Source: VAZQ01 sp036502925 (lineage in GTDB: Bacteria > Pseudomonadota > Alphaproteobacteria > Rhizobiales > Xanthobacteraceae). From it: a stretch of 50,041 nucleotides of DNA. Both the position numbers and the translations under genes were made by a program. The stretch covers positions 1 to 50,041 of the forward strand of contig DASXXS010000211.1 of NCBI GenBank assembly GCA_036502925.1, written 5' to 3'. Below the pieces are notes generated by a model. It did not search any database and was not told the origin of the DNA. It saw only the letters and a program-made list of their open reading frames with translations. Shown here piece after piece: positions 39,351 to 47,931 of this stretch (the first letter of the stretch is position 1; each line of letters begins with the position of its first letter).

Positions 39351-41339
39351 TCAGCTAGCGGCCGCGACCTTGGCTCGGCCGGGCGCCGGCAGATCGCGCA
39401 CCAGCGTATCGGCCAGGCGGTCGAGCAGCGCCAGCACGTCGGGATGCTTGTCCGGCTCCCAGCGTGCCATCAGGTCGGCCAAGCCCTGGCGGCGGGCCGC
39501 CAGCAGGCGATCGCGCATGGCCATGCCGGCGGCCGTCAAGTGCAGATGGCCGGCCGCGTCCTTCACCGCGATGCCGCGATCGCACAGCGCCTTGAGCGGG
39601 ACTTCGAGGCGGGCGGGCGAAACCGTCAGATCGTCGCTCAGGGACTGCGGGCTGCGCGCCGCCCGCTCGCCCAGCCGCGCCAGCATCCAAAGCTCGGGGG
39701 CGGCCAGATCGAGCTGCGCCCGTTTCGCCAGGTCGGCATAAAGCCGCCAGCGATTCTCATGCGCGATCAGCGTGGTGACGATGCGCTCGAGCTCCTCCAG
39801 CGAGGTGGCATCGCGCGGCATCGAGAAGCTTTCGCCGAGGTCGTCCTTGGCCGGCTCGATGCCGCGCAGCGGCACCTCGCGCAAACCCAAGGTCAGCAGG
39901 AAGCCGACCGCCGCGACGGCGGCTGCCACCTGGAAGACCAGCCGCAGCGCCGCCACGATGCCGGAGAGATAGGCGGCGCGAATTTCGGGCGGCAGCGCCT
40001 GCAGGGCCGCCGGGCTGGCAGCCGAGGGGAATGCCGTGCCGGGCGGCAATACGGCGCTCAGCTGCGCCTGCAGGGCGTGCGCAAAGATGGCGCCGAAGAT
40101 CGCCACCCCAAGCGCCCCGCCGATGGAACGGAACAGCGTGGCGCCGGACGTGGCGACGCCGAGGTGCTCGTAGTCGACGCTGTTCTGCACCGCCAGGATC
40201 AGCACCTGCATGATCATGCCCATGCCCAGCCCGAGCACCAGCGCGTCGGCCGATGTTCTCCAGACGCTCATGTCGAGAGAGATCCGGGACATCAGCACGA
40301 GCCCGATGATCATCAGGATGGTGCCAGCGATGGGAAACGGCCGGTAGCGGCCGAAGCGGCTGATCAGGCGCCCGCTCACGACCGAGGTCACCAGCATGCC
40401 GAGCATCATCGGCATGAGCTGGAGCCCCGAGCCGGTCGGGCTCTCGCCCTTCACGAGCTGGAGATAGATCGGCAGATAGGTGACCGAGCCGAACAGCGAG
40501 AGACCGACGATCAGCCCGACCGCGCTGGTGATGGCGAAGGTGCGGTTGCGGAACAGGCTCAGCGAGAGGATCGGCTCGCGCGAACGCGCTTCGACGGCCA
40601 CGAAGGCGAACAGCGAAACGATCGCCGCGGCACCCATGCCGAAGACGAACGGCGAATTCCAGGGAAAGGTGTTGCCGCCAAGGCTGGTCACCAGGATAAC
40701 GGCGGTGAGCGAGAGCGAGAGCAGCGCCGCGCCCGGATAATCGATCGTGTGCGCCCGGCCACTCGGCCGCGCCGGCAGCGCGGCGGCAATCACGGCGAGC
40801 GCCAGCACGCCGGTCGGAAGGTTGATGTAGAAAATCCACCGCCAGGTCAGGTGATCGACGAAAAATCCGCCCAGCAGCGGGCCGATGATGGTGGCAAGCC
40901 CGAACACCGCGCCGAACAGGCCCTGATAGCGGCCCCGCTCGCGCGGCGGGATGAGATCGCCGATCATGGCAATCGTGATGACGATGAGCCCGCCGCCGCC
41001 GATGCCCTGCAGGCCGCGGAACACGATGAGCTGCAGCATGCTCTGCGCCAGCCCGCACAGCGCGGAGCCCACCAGGAAAACCACGATCGCCACCTGCAGC
41101 ACGATCTTGCGGCCATGAAGATCGCCGAACTTGCCGTAGAGCGGGGTCACCACGGTGCTGGAGAGGAGATAGGAGGTGACCACCCAGGAGAGATGCGTCA
41201 ACCCGCCGAGCTCGCCGACGATCGTCGGCAGCGCGGTCGATACGATGGTCTGGTCGAGCGCCGCCAGCAGCAGCACCAGGAACAGCGCGCCGAAGATCAT
41301 CCGGATCGATGGGTTGGGGGCAGCTTCCGTCATCGTCAT
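39351..41339 (-). CDS. DHA2 (EmrB/QacA) MFS exporter fused to a MarR-like domain
   Basis: A 662-residue inner-membrane drug exporter of the 14-helix DHA2 class: FGALFLVLLLAALDQTIVSTALPTI (first helix; motif LDxTIV), STVVTPLYGKFGDLHGRK (motif A), and the FGLATIIGPLLGGFFVD motif C. After the last helix, residues about 510-662 are soluble and read like a MarR-type winged helix (ELWMLARLGERAARSPQSLSDDL then VPLKALCDRGIAVKDAAGHLHLTAAG). ATG 41339 follows GAGGAGCGG; the ATG at 41357 is less well placed. The C-terminal domain could couple ligand sensing to regulation, or bind DNA at the membrane (inference). Confidence 0.88.
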   Translation of the reverse strand: MTMTEAAPNPSIRMIFGALFLVLLLAALDQTIVSTALPTIVGELGGLTHLSWVVTSYLLSSTVVTPLYGKFGDLHGRKIVLQVAIVVFLVGSALCGLAQSMLQLIVFRGLQGIGGGGLIVITIAMIGDLIPPRERGRYQGLFGAVFGLATIIGPLLGGFFVDHLTWRWIFYINLPTGVLALAVIAAALPARPSGRAHTIDYPGAALLSLSLTAVILVTSLGGNTFPWNSPFVFGMGAAAIVSLFAFVAVEARSREPILSLSLFRNRTFAITSAVGLIVGLSLFGSVTYLPIYLQLVKGESPTGSGLQLMPMMLGMLVTSVVSGRLISRFGRYRPFPIAGTILMIIGLVLMSRISLDMSVWRTSADALVLGLGMGMIMQVLILAVQNSVDYEHLGVATSGATLFRSIGGALGVAIFGAIFAHALQAQLSAVLPPGTAFPSAASPAALQALPPEIRAAYLSGIVAALRLVFQVAAAVAAVGFLLTLGLREVPLRGIEPAKDDLGESFSMPRDATSLEELERIVTTLIAHENRWRLYADLAKRAQLDLAAPELWMLARLGERAARSPQSLSDDLTVSPARLEVPLKALCDRGIAVKDAAGHLHLTAAGMAMRDRLLAARRQGLADLMARWEPDKHPDVLALLDRLADTLVRDLPAPGRAKVAAAS

Positions 41340-41762
41340 TCCGGCACCGCTCCTCATGAATGCTCACCGCTGCGACGGGGTTCGAATGTGACGTCCAGCG
41401 TCGCGAGTGAGGCGGGGACAGCCTGCGGCGCAATACATTGGCCAGGGGATGCCGGCGACCGGCATGGCCTCATCAACACGGCCGGCAGGTCATCAGCCCT
41501 ACCACGCGGCCCGCCGCGTAAGGGAGCCGACATGGCGCGAATTTCACAAGGCGGTGTCAAATTACCATAACTGAAATTCTTTCAATGGGTTAGCTGTGGA
41601 AAATCGGCTGCATTCTACACTGTTGCACGGTCAAGTCGTTCCTCGCCTTTATGCGGTCACATCAGCAATTCTGCATAGGGTCGGTGCCATGCACCCATAC
41701 ATTGAGGTTGCCGCGCGTTCGGGATTATCCCGGCCGGGTCATCCCGCAGGAGGAGGAAATAC
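41340..41762. other. 423-bp divergent intergenic region
   Basis: Lies between the leftward MFS-MarR gene and the rightward small zinc-ribbon gene. It contains a candidate operator (41540-41563) and a short TGAAA/TTTCA palindrome at 41572-41584. Local base composition is more AT-rich than its surroundings around 41540-41650, fitting a promoter region. Confidence 0.5.
41540..41563. promoter_or_regulatory. Candidate MarR-type operator
   Basis: AATTTCAC and GTCAAATT form an imperfect inverted repeat (7 of 8 pairs) with an 8-bp spacer, about 200 bp upstream of the MFS-MarR start. Size and AT-rich arms fit a MarR-family site, but it could be chance. Confidence 0.3.
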
Positions 41763-41957
41763 ATGCGATTCCAGAATGCAGCGCTGCAGCTCGCGCCGCG
41801 AAACCCGTGTCCGATTTGCGGCGTGGAAACCGCTCTCGCGGAGGTCGAGCCGCATCCGCTCCATGCCAATTTCGAGATTCACGGCTACCTCTGTGAACAA
41901 TGCGGTCCCATCAAGTCACTGGTCGTGCTTCGTTCGTCACGCCTTCAGATGACATGA
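41763..41957 (+). CDS. Small zinc-ribbon-like protein
   Basis: A 64-residue cytosolic protein with cysteine pairs C16/C19 (CPIC) and C44/C47 (CEQC), the spacing of a zinc ribbon. The ATG at 41763 has an excellent ribosome site, GGAGGAGGAAAT, so it is likely translated. I do not recognise the family; small orphans of this type are common in rhizobial genomes. It might bind RNA, DNA or a partner protein. No operon partner follows on the same strand. Confidence 0.7.
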   Translation: MRFQNAALQLAPRNPCPICGVETALAEVEPHPLHANFEIHGYLCEQCGPIKSLVVLRSSRLQMT

Positions 41958-41982
41958 CCGCCGAGCCGGATGCACAAGCCGT

Positions 41983-43002
41983 TCACTGAAATATGTCCGC
42001 GAACCTTGCCTTGATCTGCTTGGTGTTCTTCTCGATGTAATCGTAATCCGCGGGATAGAGCGTGAGCTCGTCGAGGCGCGGGAGGCCGGGCGGCGGCGCC
42101 ACATCGACGCGCGGGGAATGGTGCCCTTCCGCGGTGAACTTGTTCTGGATCTCGGGCGTCAGGTTGAACTGCGCGAACAGCCGCGCCGCATTGGGATGCG
42201 GCGAGCCCTTCACGATGGCGGTAGGCGAGGGCACCTCGATGGCGCCGTTGCGCGGAATGATGCTGATCAGATTGGGCGGCGCCTGGCCGCCCGTGTAGAT
42301 GCGCGGATCGGACGACTCCGCCGCCACCAGGCGCTCGCCGCGCTTGACCGTGTCGTAAATCTGTTCGTGGCTCTGGACGATCATGATGTCGTTCTTGCGC
42401 AACGCCTCGTAGAACGACCAGCCGAGCTTCTGCGACAGCGTCGCCACCACCACGAGCTGGATGGCGGTGAAAGCCGGATCGGCCATCACCAGGAGCCCCT
42501 TGTATTTCGGATCGGCGAGATCGCTCCAGCCGGCGGGACGATCGGCCGGGAGAACCTTGTCGGTGCGCACCAGCATGCCGACCATGGTGAGCCGCTGGGC
42601 AATGAAATTTCCGGCCGGGTCCTTGGCGTCGGCGATCACCTTGTCGAAGCCCACCGGCTTGAACGGCGCAAAGCGGCCGCGCCGTGCCATGTCGTTGGCG
42701 GCCGACATGTCCGACATGGTGATCACGTCGGCCGCGAAGCGGCCGGCGGCGGCCTCCTGCTGGAAGCGGCGGATGACCTCGCCGCCGCCGGTGCGCAGGA
42801 GCTCGACCTTGATCCCGGTCTGGCGCTCGAACTGCGTCGCGATGTATTGCGCCGCCGCCACCGGGGTCGAGGTGTACCAGGTGACCGCTCCCTCGCGCTT
42901 GGCCGCGGCCTCATCGACCGGATCGGGCGTGAATTCCTGCGCCAACGCAGCGGTGCCAAACAGCGTGATCGCGATCAAGGTAGGCACAAGCACAGCCCGC
43001 AT
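41983..43002 (-). CDS. Orphan extracellular solute-binding protein, iron type
   Basis: A 339-residue periplasmic binding protein of the ABC Fe3+/thiamine-type (family 1/AfuA-like) class. The signal peptide runs to about ALAQ near residue 22. Marks: EGAVTWYTSTPVAAAQYIATQFE, TGIKVELLRTGGGEVIRRFQQE, ADVITMSDMSAAND and GSPHPNAARLFAQF. No Tyr-rich iron site can be confirmed. No permease or ATPase gene is adjacent. Divergent from the hydrolase gene at 43121. Confidence 0.85.
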   Translation of the reverse strand: MRAVLVPTLIAITLFGTAALAQEFTPDPVDEAAAKREGAVTWYTSTPVAAAQYIATQFERQTGIKVELLRTGGGEVIRRFQQEAAAGRFAADVITMSDMSAANDMARRGRFAPFKPVGFDKVIADAKDPAGNFIAQRLTMVGMLVRTDKVLPADRPAGWSDLADPKYKGLLVMADPAFTAIQLVVVATLSQKLGWSFYEALRKNDIMIVQSHEQIYDTVKRGERLVAAESSDPRIYTGGQAPPNLISIIPRNGAIEVPSPTAIVKGSPHPNAARLFAQFNLTPEIQNKFTAEGHHSPRVDVAPPPGLPRLDELTLYPADYDYIEKNTKQIKARFADIFQ

Positions 43003-43120
43003 GACGTCCTCCCGGTTCCTTGCCGGAGCCGATTGTTACACTCAGTGTCACTTTGCCGCCGGCAGTTTAGCTGTTATCGGATGAAGAGGAAATCTCGAGA
43101 TCCAATGCGGGACCGGACCG

Positions 43121-44051
43121 ATGAACATCAACGCGACAATCAGCAAGGGCCGCGAGCACTGGACGACGGTCGGCGGCCAGAAGCTGTTCCTGTGGCAGAA
43201 GCCGCGCACCGGCGAGCCCGCGCGCGGCACGATCCTGTTCGTGCACGGCTCGTCCATGGCCTCGACGCCGGGCTTCGACCTGCAGGCGCCCGGCTATGTC
43301 TCGGCGATGGACTTCTTCGCCGGGCAGGGCTTCGACTGCTGGTGCTGCGACCATCGCGGCTACGGCCGCTCCTACAAGGGTCCTGAGTTGCTGGCGACCA
43401 TCGCCGAGGGTGCCGACGACCTGGCGGCGGCAAGCCGATATATTATTGATAAGACCGAAGCCGGCCCGCTCCATATCTACGGCATTTCGTCGGGGGCGCT
43501 GCGCGCCGCGCTGTTCGCCGAGTGCCATCCGGAGCGGGTCAAGCGGCTCGCGCTCGATGCCTTCGTGTGGACCGGCAAGGACAGCCCGACGCTCGAGCAG
43601 CGGCGCAAGAAGCTGGCGGAATGGAAGGCGAGCACGCGGCGCCCGATCAACCGCGCCTTCCTGGACAGGCATCCACCGGCGCGACAACGTCTATACGGTC
43701 AATCCGGCGCTGGTCGAGCCGTATGTGCAAGCGGTGCTCGCGCTCGACGATTCGATCCCCAACGGGACCTATATCGACATGTGCGAGAACCTGCCGGTCA
43801 ACGACCCCGCCAAGATCATCGCGCCGACGCTCATCATGCGCGGCCAATATGACGGCATTGCCGCCTTTGCCGACATCGTCGAATTCTTCACCCGGCTGCC
43901 GAACGCCGACAAGGAACTGGCCGTCATGCCGGATATCGCGCACGGCTCGTTCACCCAGATGAACTACATGCGTCCCTATCATGTCCTGCTGTCGTTCTTC
44001 ACGCGGCCGGAACCGGTCCATCGCGAGAAGGCGCCGCCGGCCCGGCACTGA
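43121..44051 (+). pseudogene. Alpha/beta hydrolase interrupted by a one-base frameshift
   Basis: Residues 1-183 read normally from ATG 43121 with the nucleophile elbow GISSGAL, and RGTILFVHGSSM near the oxyanion loop. At about 43668-43669 an extra G in ACAGGCATCC shifts the frame; removing it gives DSIHRRDNVYTVNPALVEPYV and a continuous C-terminal half carrying the catalytic Asp (RGQYDGIAAF) and His (DIAHGSFTQM), ending at 44051. The corrected product is about 310 residues with a full triad. Without correction the protein lacks Asp and His. Either a genuine pseudogene or a base-calling/assembly error. Confidence 0.85.
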
Positions 44052-44060
44052 CAGGCCACA

Positions 44061-44094
44061 AAATGAAAACCCGCCGAGGATTTCTCCCGGCGGG
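44061..44094 (-). terminator. Intrinsic terminator, minus strand
   Basis: A perfect 7-bp stem CCCGCCG/CGGCGGG with an 11-nt loop is followed on the minus strand by TTTTCATTTT. It ends the leftward two-gene unit of the 218-residue protein and the DUF6152 protein. Confidence 0.75.
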
Positions 44095-44187
44095 CCCACA
44101 TCGTTCGCGCCATCACCACTCCCAGTACATCCGTGGTAAGCAGGTCTGTCGCGAACTGCCGGGTATATAATCGGTGATTACGGTATT

Positions 44188-44844
44188 TCAAGGGCAGAGC
44201 GGCTTGCCGGCATCGAGCGCGGGCGCGGTCTCGGAACCGCCGGACCCGGGAGCGCCAGCCGCGCCGCTTCGGCCTCCGGCGCGATCGCGCCGTTCGCGTC
44301 CTTGACCGGGCCCTGGGCTGCGTTCGCCCGACGCCCTGTTCGATCCGTCGTCGGTAAACATGAGCGATTGCTGAAAACGGATGGCGTCGGCGGTGGCGTT
44401 GCCGTTCGGGAGCGACTTGCCCTCGATCTGATAGAGCCGCCCTCTGTAATAGAACAGCGCGACCGAGGAACGGCTGCCGTCCGCGCCCAGAATGCTCAGT
44501 TGGCGGCCGAATACCCGCCTGACGCGGGCGGGAATGTCCACTTTGATCTCGCCGTCCTCGGACAGCTTCTGGATCGCATGGTCGATCACGGCGGGTTCCT
44601 CAAGCCCGCTCCCCGACAGGTCGGCGATGGTCATCTTGAACACGCCGTTGTCCTGAGCGACCGAATAGACCCGGCCCGGCACCGAGCGGCCGTCGGCGGC
44701 TTGATAGGTCGTGGCCTCGATCCTGGGCGGCGCCGGAAACGAGACTGTGAACGCATCGCCGGGATAGCTGTATTCCTTCCAGCGCTGGGCGGCGGCCGGA
44801 CCGCTCAGGGCGAACAGCGCCAGGACGAAGGCGATCAGGCGCAT
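44188..44844 (-). CDS. Exported protein of unknown function
   Basis: A 218-residue protein with a clear signal peptide (MRLIAFVLALFALSGPAAAQ). The mature part starts WKEYSYPGDAFTVSFPAPPRIE and is beta-rich, followed by an Arg/Gly/Ser/Pro-rich C-terminal tail (about 165-218) that appears disordered. I do not recognise a named domain; the YSYPGDAF-SFPAPP start is common in exported rhizobial orphan proteins. It is 45 bp downstream of the DUF6152 gene on the same strand, so cotranscribed. Confidence 0.7.
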   Translation of the reverse strand: MRLIAFVLALFALSGPAAAQRWKEYSYPGDAFTVSFPAPPRIEATTYQAADGRSVPGRVYSVAQDNGVFKMTIADLSGSGLEEPAVIDHAIQKLSEDGEIKVDIPARVRRVFGRQLSILGADGSRSSVALFYYRGRLYQIEGKSLPNGNATADAIRFQQSLMFTDDGSNRASGERSPGPGQGRERRDRAGGRSGAAGAPGSGGSETAPALDAGKPLCP

Positions 44845-44889
44845 TTTGGGTCCTTCCTTGTCCCGGGGACGTATCAGGGACGCGCGGCC

Positions 44890-45312
44890 TTACGGGGCAG
44901 GGCCGTCGGCGCCGCCCTGGGCCGGGCGCGCATCGCGATCCGGATTGCCGAACTGGGTTCCGTCCGGAAGAGTGAGCCCTACGAACTGGCCCCCATTGGT
45001 CCCGTCGCGCAGCGGGTGGATAGTGAGCTTGACGTCCATGCCGGGCGTCAGCGTCTTGGCCGTCCAGCCCTGGCGGGCAATCTGGCCCGGCCCGCCCATC
45101 TCGACCGCCCATTGCTCGAGCCCACCGTCATGATTGGGAACCATCACGAAGATCCAGGCGTGCGGATTGACCCATTGGAACTCCTTGACCGTGCCCGACA
45201 GCGTCGTGCGCTGGTCGGCATCGAACATCGCAAAGGAATGATGCGCCAGCGCAACGCCGCTCAAACTCACGAATACAGCGCTTGCCGCCAATGCAACCAG
45301 CTGCCGTCTCAT
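44890..45312 (-). CDS. DUF6152 family exported protein
   Basis: A 140-residue periplasmic protein. The signal peptide is followed by the hallmark LAHHSFAMFDADQRTTLSGTV (given in two parts: AHHSFAMFD and TTLSGTV), then FQWVNPHAWIFVMV and PLRDGTNGGQFVGLTLPDG, matching DUF6152 in my memory. The family has no known function, and in other bacteria often neighbours family A-type genes. ATG 45312 follows AGGAGGGTTAGGC. The paired His may bind copper or another metal (inference). Confidence 0.8.
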   Translation of the reverse strand: MRRQLVALAASAVFVSLSGVALAHHSFAMFDADQRTTLSGTVKEFQWVNPHAWIFVMVPNHDGGLEQWAVEMGGPGQIARQGWTAKTLTPGMDVKLTIHPLRDGTNGGQFVGLTLPDGTQFGNPDRDARPAQGGADGPAP

Positions 45313-45465
45313 GCCTAACCCTCCTGGTCGAAGCGGGCGGACCCGCGAACGTCGGACAATTATCACGGAACGTCCCTTCCGGTTCCTGTCGGGCAAATTA
45401 ATCCTTGTTAATGCGGCGCCACCGACTGTGCGGGGCGCCCGCGCGGCGGAGACCGGACGCTCCTT

Positions 45466-47202
45466 TTAGTAAGAGGGTGCGGGTTGATTTGCCGCCTCCA
45501 CAGGCGCGCCCGGTTGCAAGTCGAAGACCCGATCATGGAGTTGGCGCAGCGTGCTACGGTGCCCGACGCTGATGATCGTCGGGTGCCCGGGCAGGCCGCG
45601 CAGCTGCTCGTAGAGCATCTGCTGTCCCGCCTCGTCGAGCGAGGCCGTTGCCTCATCGAGAAAGATGACGGCCGGTTCGGCCAGCAGCACCCGCGCCAAA
45701 GCCAACCGTTGCTGCTCGCCGCCCGACAGGCGCTGCGCCCAGAGATCGACGGTGTCGAGCTCGGACGAAAATCGCTCGAGGCCGACTTTCTTCAGAGCGC
45801 CGACAAGCTTTTCCGTTGTCACTCCCACGCCGGCGTCGGGGTACAGCAAGGCGTCACGCAAGCTGCCGAGGGGGATGTAGGACTTTTGCGGCAGGAAGAA
45901 CGCGCGCCGTGCGTCGAGCCGGATGCGGCCGCGCCCGAACGGCCAGAGGCCGGCGATGGCACGCAGCAGCGTGCTCTTGCCGGTTCCGGTGGGCCCTTGG
46001 ATGAGCAGCGCCTGGCCGGGCGCTACGTTGAAATTCAGGCCCTGGCGCAGCGGCCGTCCGTCCGGCAGCGCCAGCGAGAGATCGGCGACCGCGACGCCCT
46101 CGCCTGCGCGCTCGATGGTGATCGGCTGCGGCGCGTGCATAGCGGCGTGAATCTCGTCGAGGCGGTCGCGGAAGCTCGCCAGCCGATGTAGCACCGATGC
46201 CCAGTTCGCGATATCGTTGTATGAGGTGATGATGTAGGCGAGCGATGTTTGCAGCTGGATGAAGGCGTCGGCGACCTGCTGGATCGCGCCGAGCTGCAGC
46301 CGCTCGCCGAAATAGCGCGGCGCCATGACCAGGTACGGAAAGACGACGGCGGCCTGGCTCTGCCCATACTGAGCAAAACCCAGAATCCGGGTTCGCAGCA
46401 TGATGGCCCAAAAATTCCCGAACACCTTGCCAAACCGACCGGAAAAGATGTCGAGCTCGCGGTCCTCGCCGCCGTAGAACGCGACGCTCTCGCTGTTCTC
46501 GCGCAGCCGCACCAGGCTGTAGCGGAAATCAGCTTCGAAACGTTGTTGGGCAAAATTCAGGGCGACCAGCGGCCGGCCGAGGCGAATGGCGAGCCAGGTC
46601 GCGACCCCGGTGTAGATGATCACGGCCCAGAACATATAGCCGGGGATGGAGAGGGTTCCCCAATTGCCCAGCGGCACATCAAGCGGCCCGGACAACTCCC
46701 AAAGGATGAAGGAGAAGGATACCGCCTGCACGATGTTGGTGAGCAAGCCGAGCGAAAGGCTCAGCGTCTGCGATGGGAAGAGATTGAGGTCCTCGGAAAT
46801 GCGCTGGTCGGGGTTGTCGGTGCCGTCCCCCTTGAGCTGCAGGCGATAGTAGGTCTTGTCGCCGAGCCACTCCCGCAGATAGACATCGGTCATCCACCGG
46901 CGCCAGCGAATCTGCAACATCTGTTGCAGGTAGAGTCCGTAGACGAGAAGAAGGATGTAGGCGCCGGCCAGCACGGCAAACAAGCCGAGCTGATAGAAGA
47001 ACGCCGATTCGTCATAGTTCTGCAGCGAGTTGTAGAAATCATTGTGCCAGGAATTGAGCCGAACGGTGATCCAGACCTGCATGAGGTTCATCGTCACGAC
47101 GGCGGCGAGCAGGCCGCGCGCCACCCACCGCTCCTCGGAGAACCAGTACGGGCGGGCGATGTTCCACGCCTCCTTGAGCATGCCAAGCTTTGTACGTTCC
47201 AT
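45466..47202 (-). CDS. SbmA/YddA-like ABC transporter, fused TMD-ATPase
   Basis: A 578-residue inner-membrane transporter. Six helices are apparent in the first 330 residues (for example WVARGLLAAVVTMNLMQVWI and LGLFAVLAGAYILLLVYGLY). The ATPase part has Walker A GPTGTGKST, signature LSGGEQQR, Walker B VIFLDEATASLD and the switch His in SVGHRSTL. The RLNSWHNDFYNSLQNYDE and YYRLQLKGDGTDNPDQRISED segments identify the SbmA/BacA/YddA superfamily, linked to peptide or vitamin B12 uptake. ATG 47202. No partner genes are obvious. Confidence 0.9.
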   Translation of the reverse strand: MERTKLGMLKEAWNIARPYWFSEERWVARGLLAAVVTMNLMQVWITVRLNSWHNDFYNSLQNYDESAFFYQLGLFAVLAGAYILLLVYGLYLQQMLQIRWRRWMTDVYLREWLGDKTYYRLQLKGDGTDNPDQRISEDLNLFPSQTLSLSLGLLTNIVQAVSFSFILWELSGPLDVPLGNWGTLSIPGYMFWAVIIYTGVATWLAIRLGRPLVALNFAQQRFEADFRYSLVRLRENSESVAFYGGEDRELDIFSGRFGKVFGNFWAIMLRTRILGFAQYGQSQAAVVFPYLVMAPRYFGERLQLGAIQQVADAFIQLQTSLAYIITSYNDIANWASVLHRLASFRDRLDEIHAAMHAPQPITIERAGEGVAVADLSLALPDGRPLRQGLNFNVAPGQALLIQGPTGTGKSTLLRAIAGLWPFGRGRIRLDARRAFFLPQKSYIPLGSLRDALLYPDAGVGVTTEKLVGALKKVGLERFSSELDTVDLWAQRLSGGEQQRLALARVLLAEPAVIFLDEATASLDEAGQQMLYEQLRGLPGHPTIISVGHRSTLRQLHDRVFDLQPGAPVEAANQPAPSY

Positions 47203-47379
47203 TTTGCTGCTCCAATCTTGGCGGTGCCGGTTCTATCCCGCTGACGGCAATCAACGTGGGACGGACCTACCAGGTTCATGCTGTGCTTCGCGATCCCGAC
47301 CGTCCGGACCGTGCCGAGCAACAGGATCGTGTGCGCCAAGTCCACGAAGCTGTTCGGAGCATGTTGACTGGGGTCAAAA

Positions 47380-47525
47380 TCCCCTCGGGGAGGCCACGAC
47401 CCCCGGGGCAGTCGAACCGCGCGGCGATCTTTCTGACATCGAGCGCTCGATGGTCAAGATGTTCGAGCAGGTTTCTCCGTCCATCGCCCCAGGTCGCCGG
47501 CCGCCAGGGAGGAGGCGGCCGGCAG
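47380..47525 (+). pseudogene. Possible remnant of an S1C (HtrA-like) protease
   Basis: One frame reads AVEPRGDLSDIERSMVKMFEQ then VSPS; after a one-base shift near 47484 the next frame continues PQVAGRQGGGG. This resembles the start of exported trypsin-like proteases (RGDLxxxExxxxxLFExxSPSV). No catalytic region follows, only decay, and no initiation region is seen. A low-confidence reading of a fragment. Confidence 0.35.
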
Positions 47526-47602
47526 ATAACGGACCGGGCCACACCCGCTAAGCCGATCGAGAAAGACGTCAGGCAACCGGTTGCGGGCGCTGCATATTTA
47601 GG

Positions 47603-47680
47603 TGGTCGGAGCGCCGAGATTTGAACTCGGGACCCCCAGTCCCCCAGACTGGTGCGCTAACCGGGCTGCGCTACGCTCCG
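47603..47680 (-). tRNA. tRNA-Pro (anticodon GGG)
   Basis: The minus strand folds into a standard cloverleaf of 78 nt including an encoded CCA. The acceptor stem is CGGAGCG/CGCTCCG, with the C1-G72 pair typical of tRNA-Pro. The D-arm is GCGC-AGCCCGGTTA-GCGC, the anticodon arm CCAGT-CTGGGGG-ACTGG with anticodon GGG at positions 34-36, and the T-arm CCGAG-TTCAAAT-CTCGG. It reads CCC and CCU. Its 3' end points left, towards the accessory region, which is the side where islands insert at tRNA genes. Confidence 0.95.
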
Positions 47681-47931
47681 ACTGGCCCTTGTCCTACGGA
47701 AATCGGCGCAAGCTGGCAACGGGCCCGTTGGGCCGGCGTGCGGAATTTGATTTCCGCAGGCCTTCCGCAGGTCGGCGGAGCTGAGGCTTGAGACAGAGCA
47801 ATCCCAGCCGGTGGCCGGGCCGGATCATTCAGCGCTCTGAATGCTTGCGAGAACGGCGCAGGGCGACCGCGGAGAGTCCATTCCACAATGTCTGTCCGGC
47901 TTCATTCAAACGGTACGCTGGTACGATTGGA

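Noticed and set aside
37882..39741. A 619-codon open frame on the + strand
   Set aside because: Antisense to the cytochrome/propeller gene, which shows CTICH and propeller repeats. No domain in the antisense product.
38940..41570. An 876-codon open frame on the + strand
   Set aside because: It is antisense to the MFS-MarR gene, which has clear membrane motifs. Its product is low complexity (His/Arg/Asp/Gln-rich) and lacks domains; GC-rich codon structure creates it.
19194..47680. Attachment-site duplication of the tRNA-Pro 3' end
   Set aside because: No copy of the T-arm/acceptor sequence was seen near the left boundary, and no integrase gene is present.
47602..47784. Short coding frame translating to GAPRFELGTPSPPDWC
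   Set aside because: This is a well-known artefact of translating the antisense of a tRNA-Pro gene.
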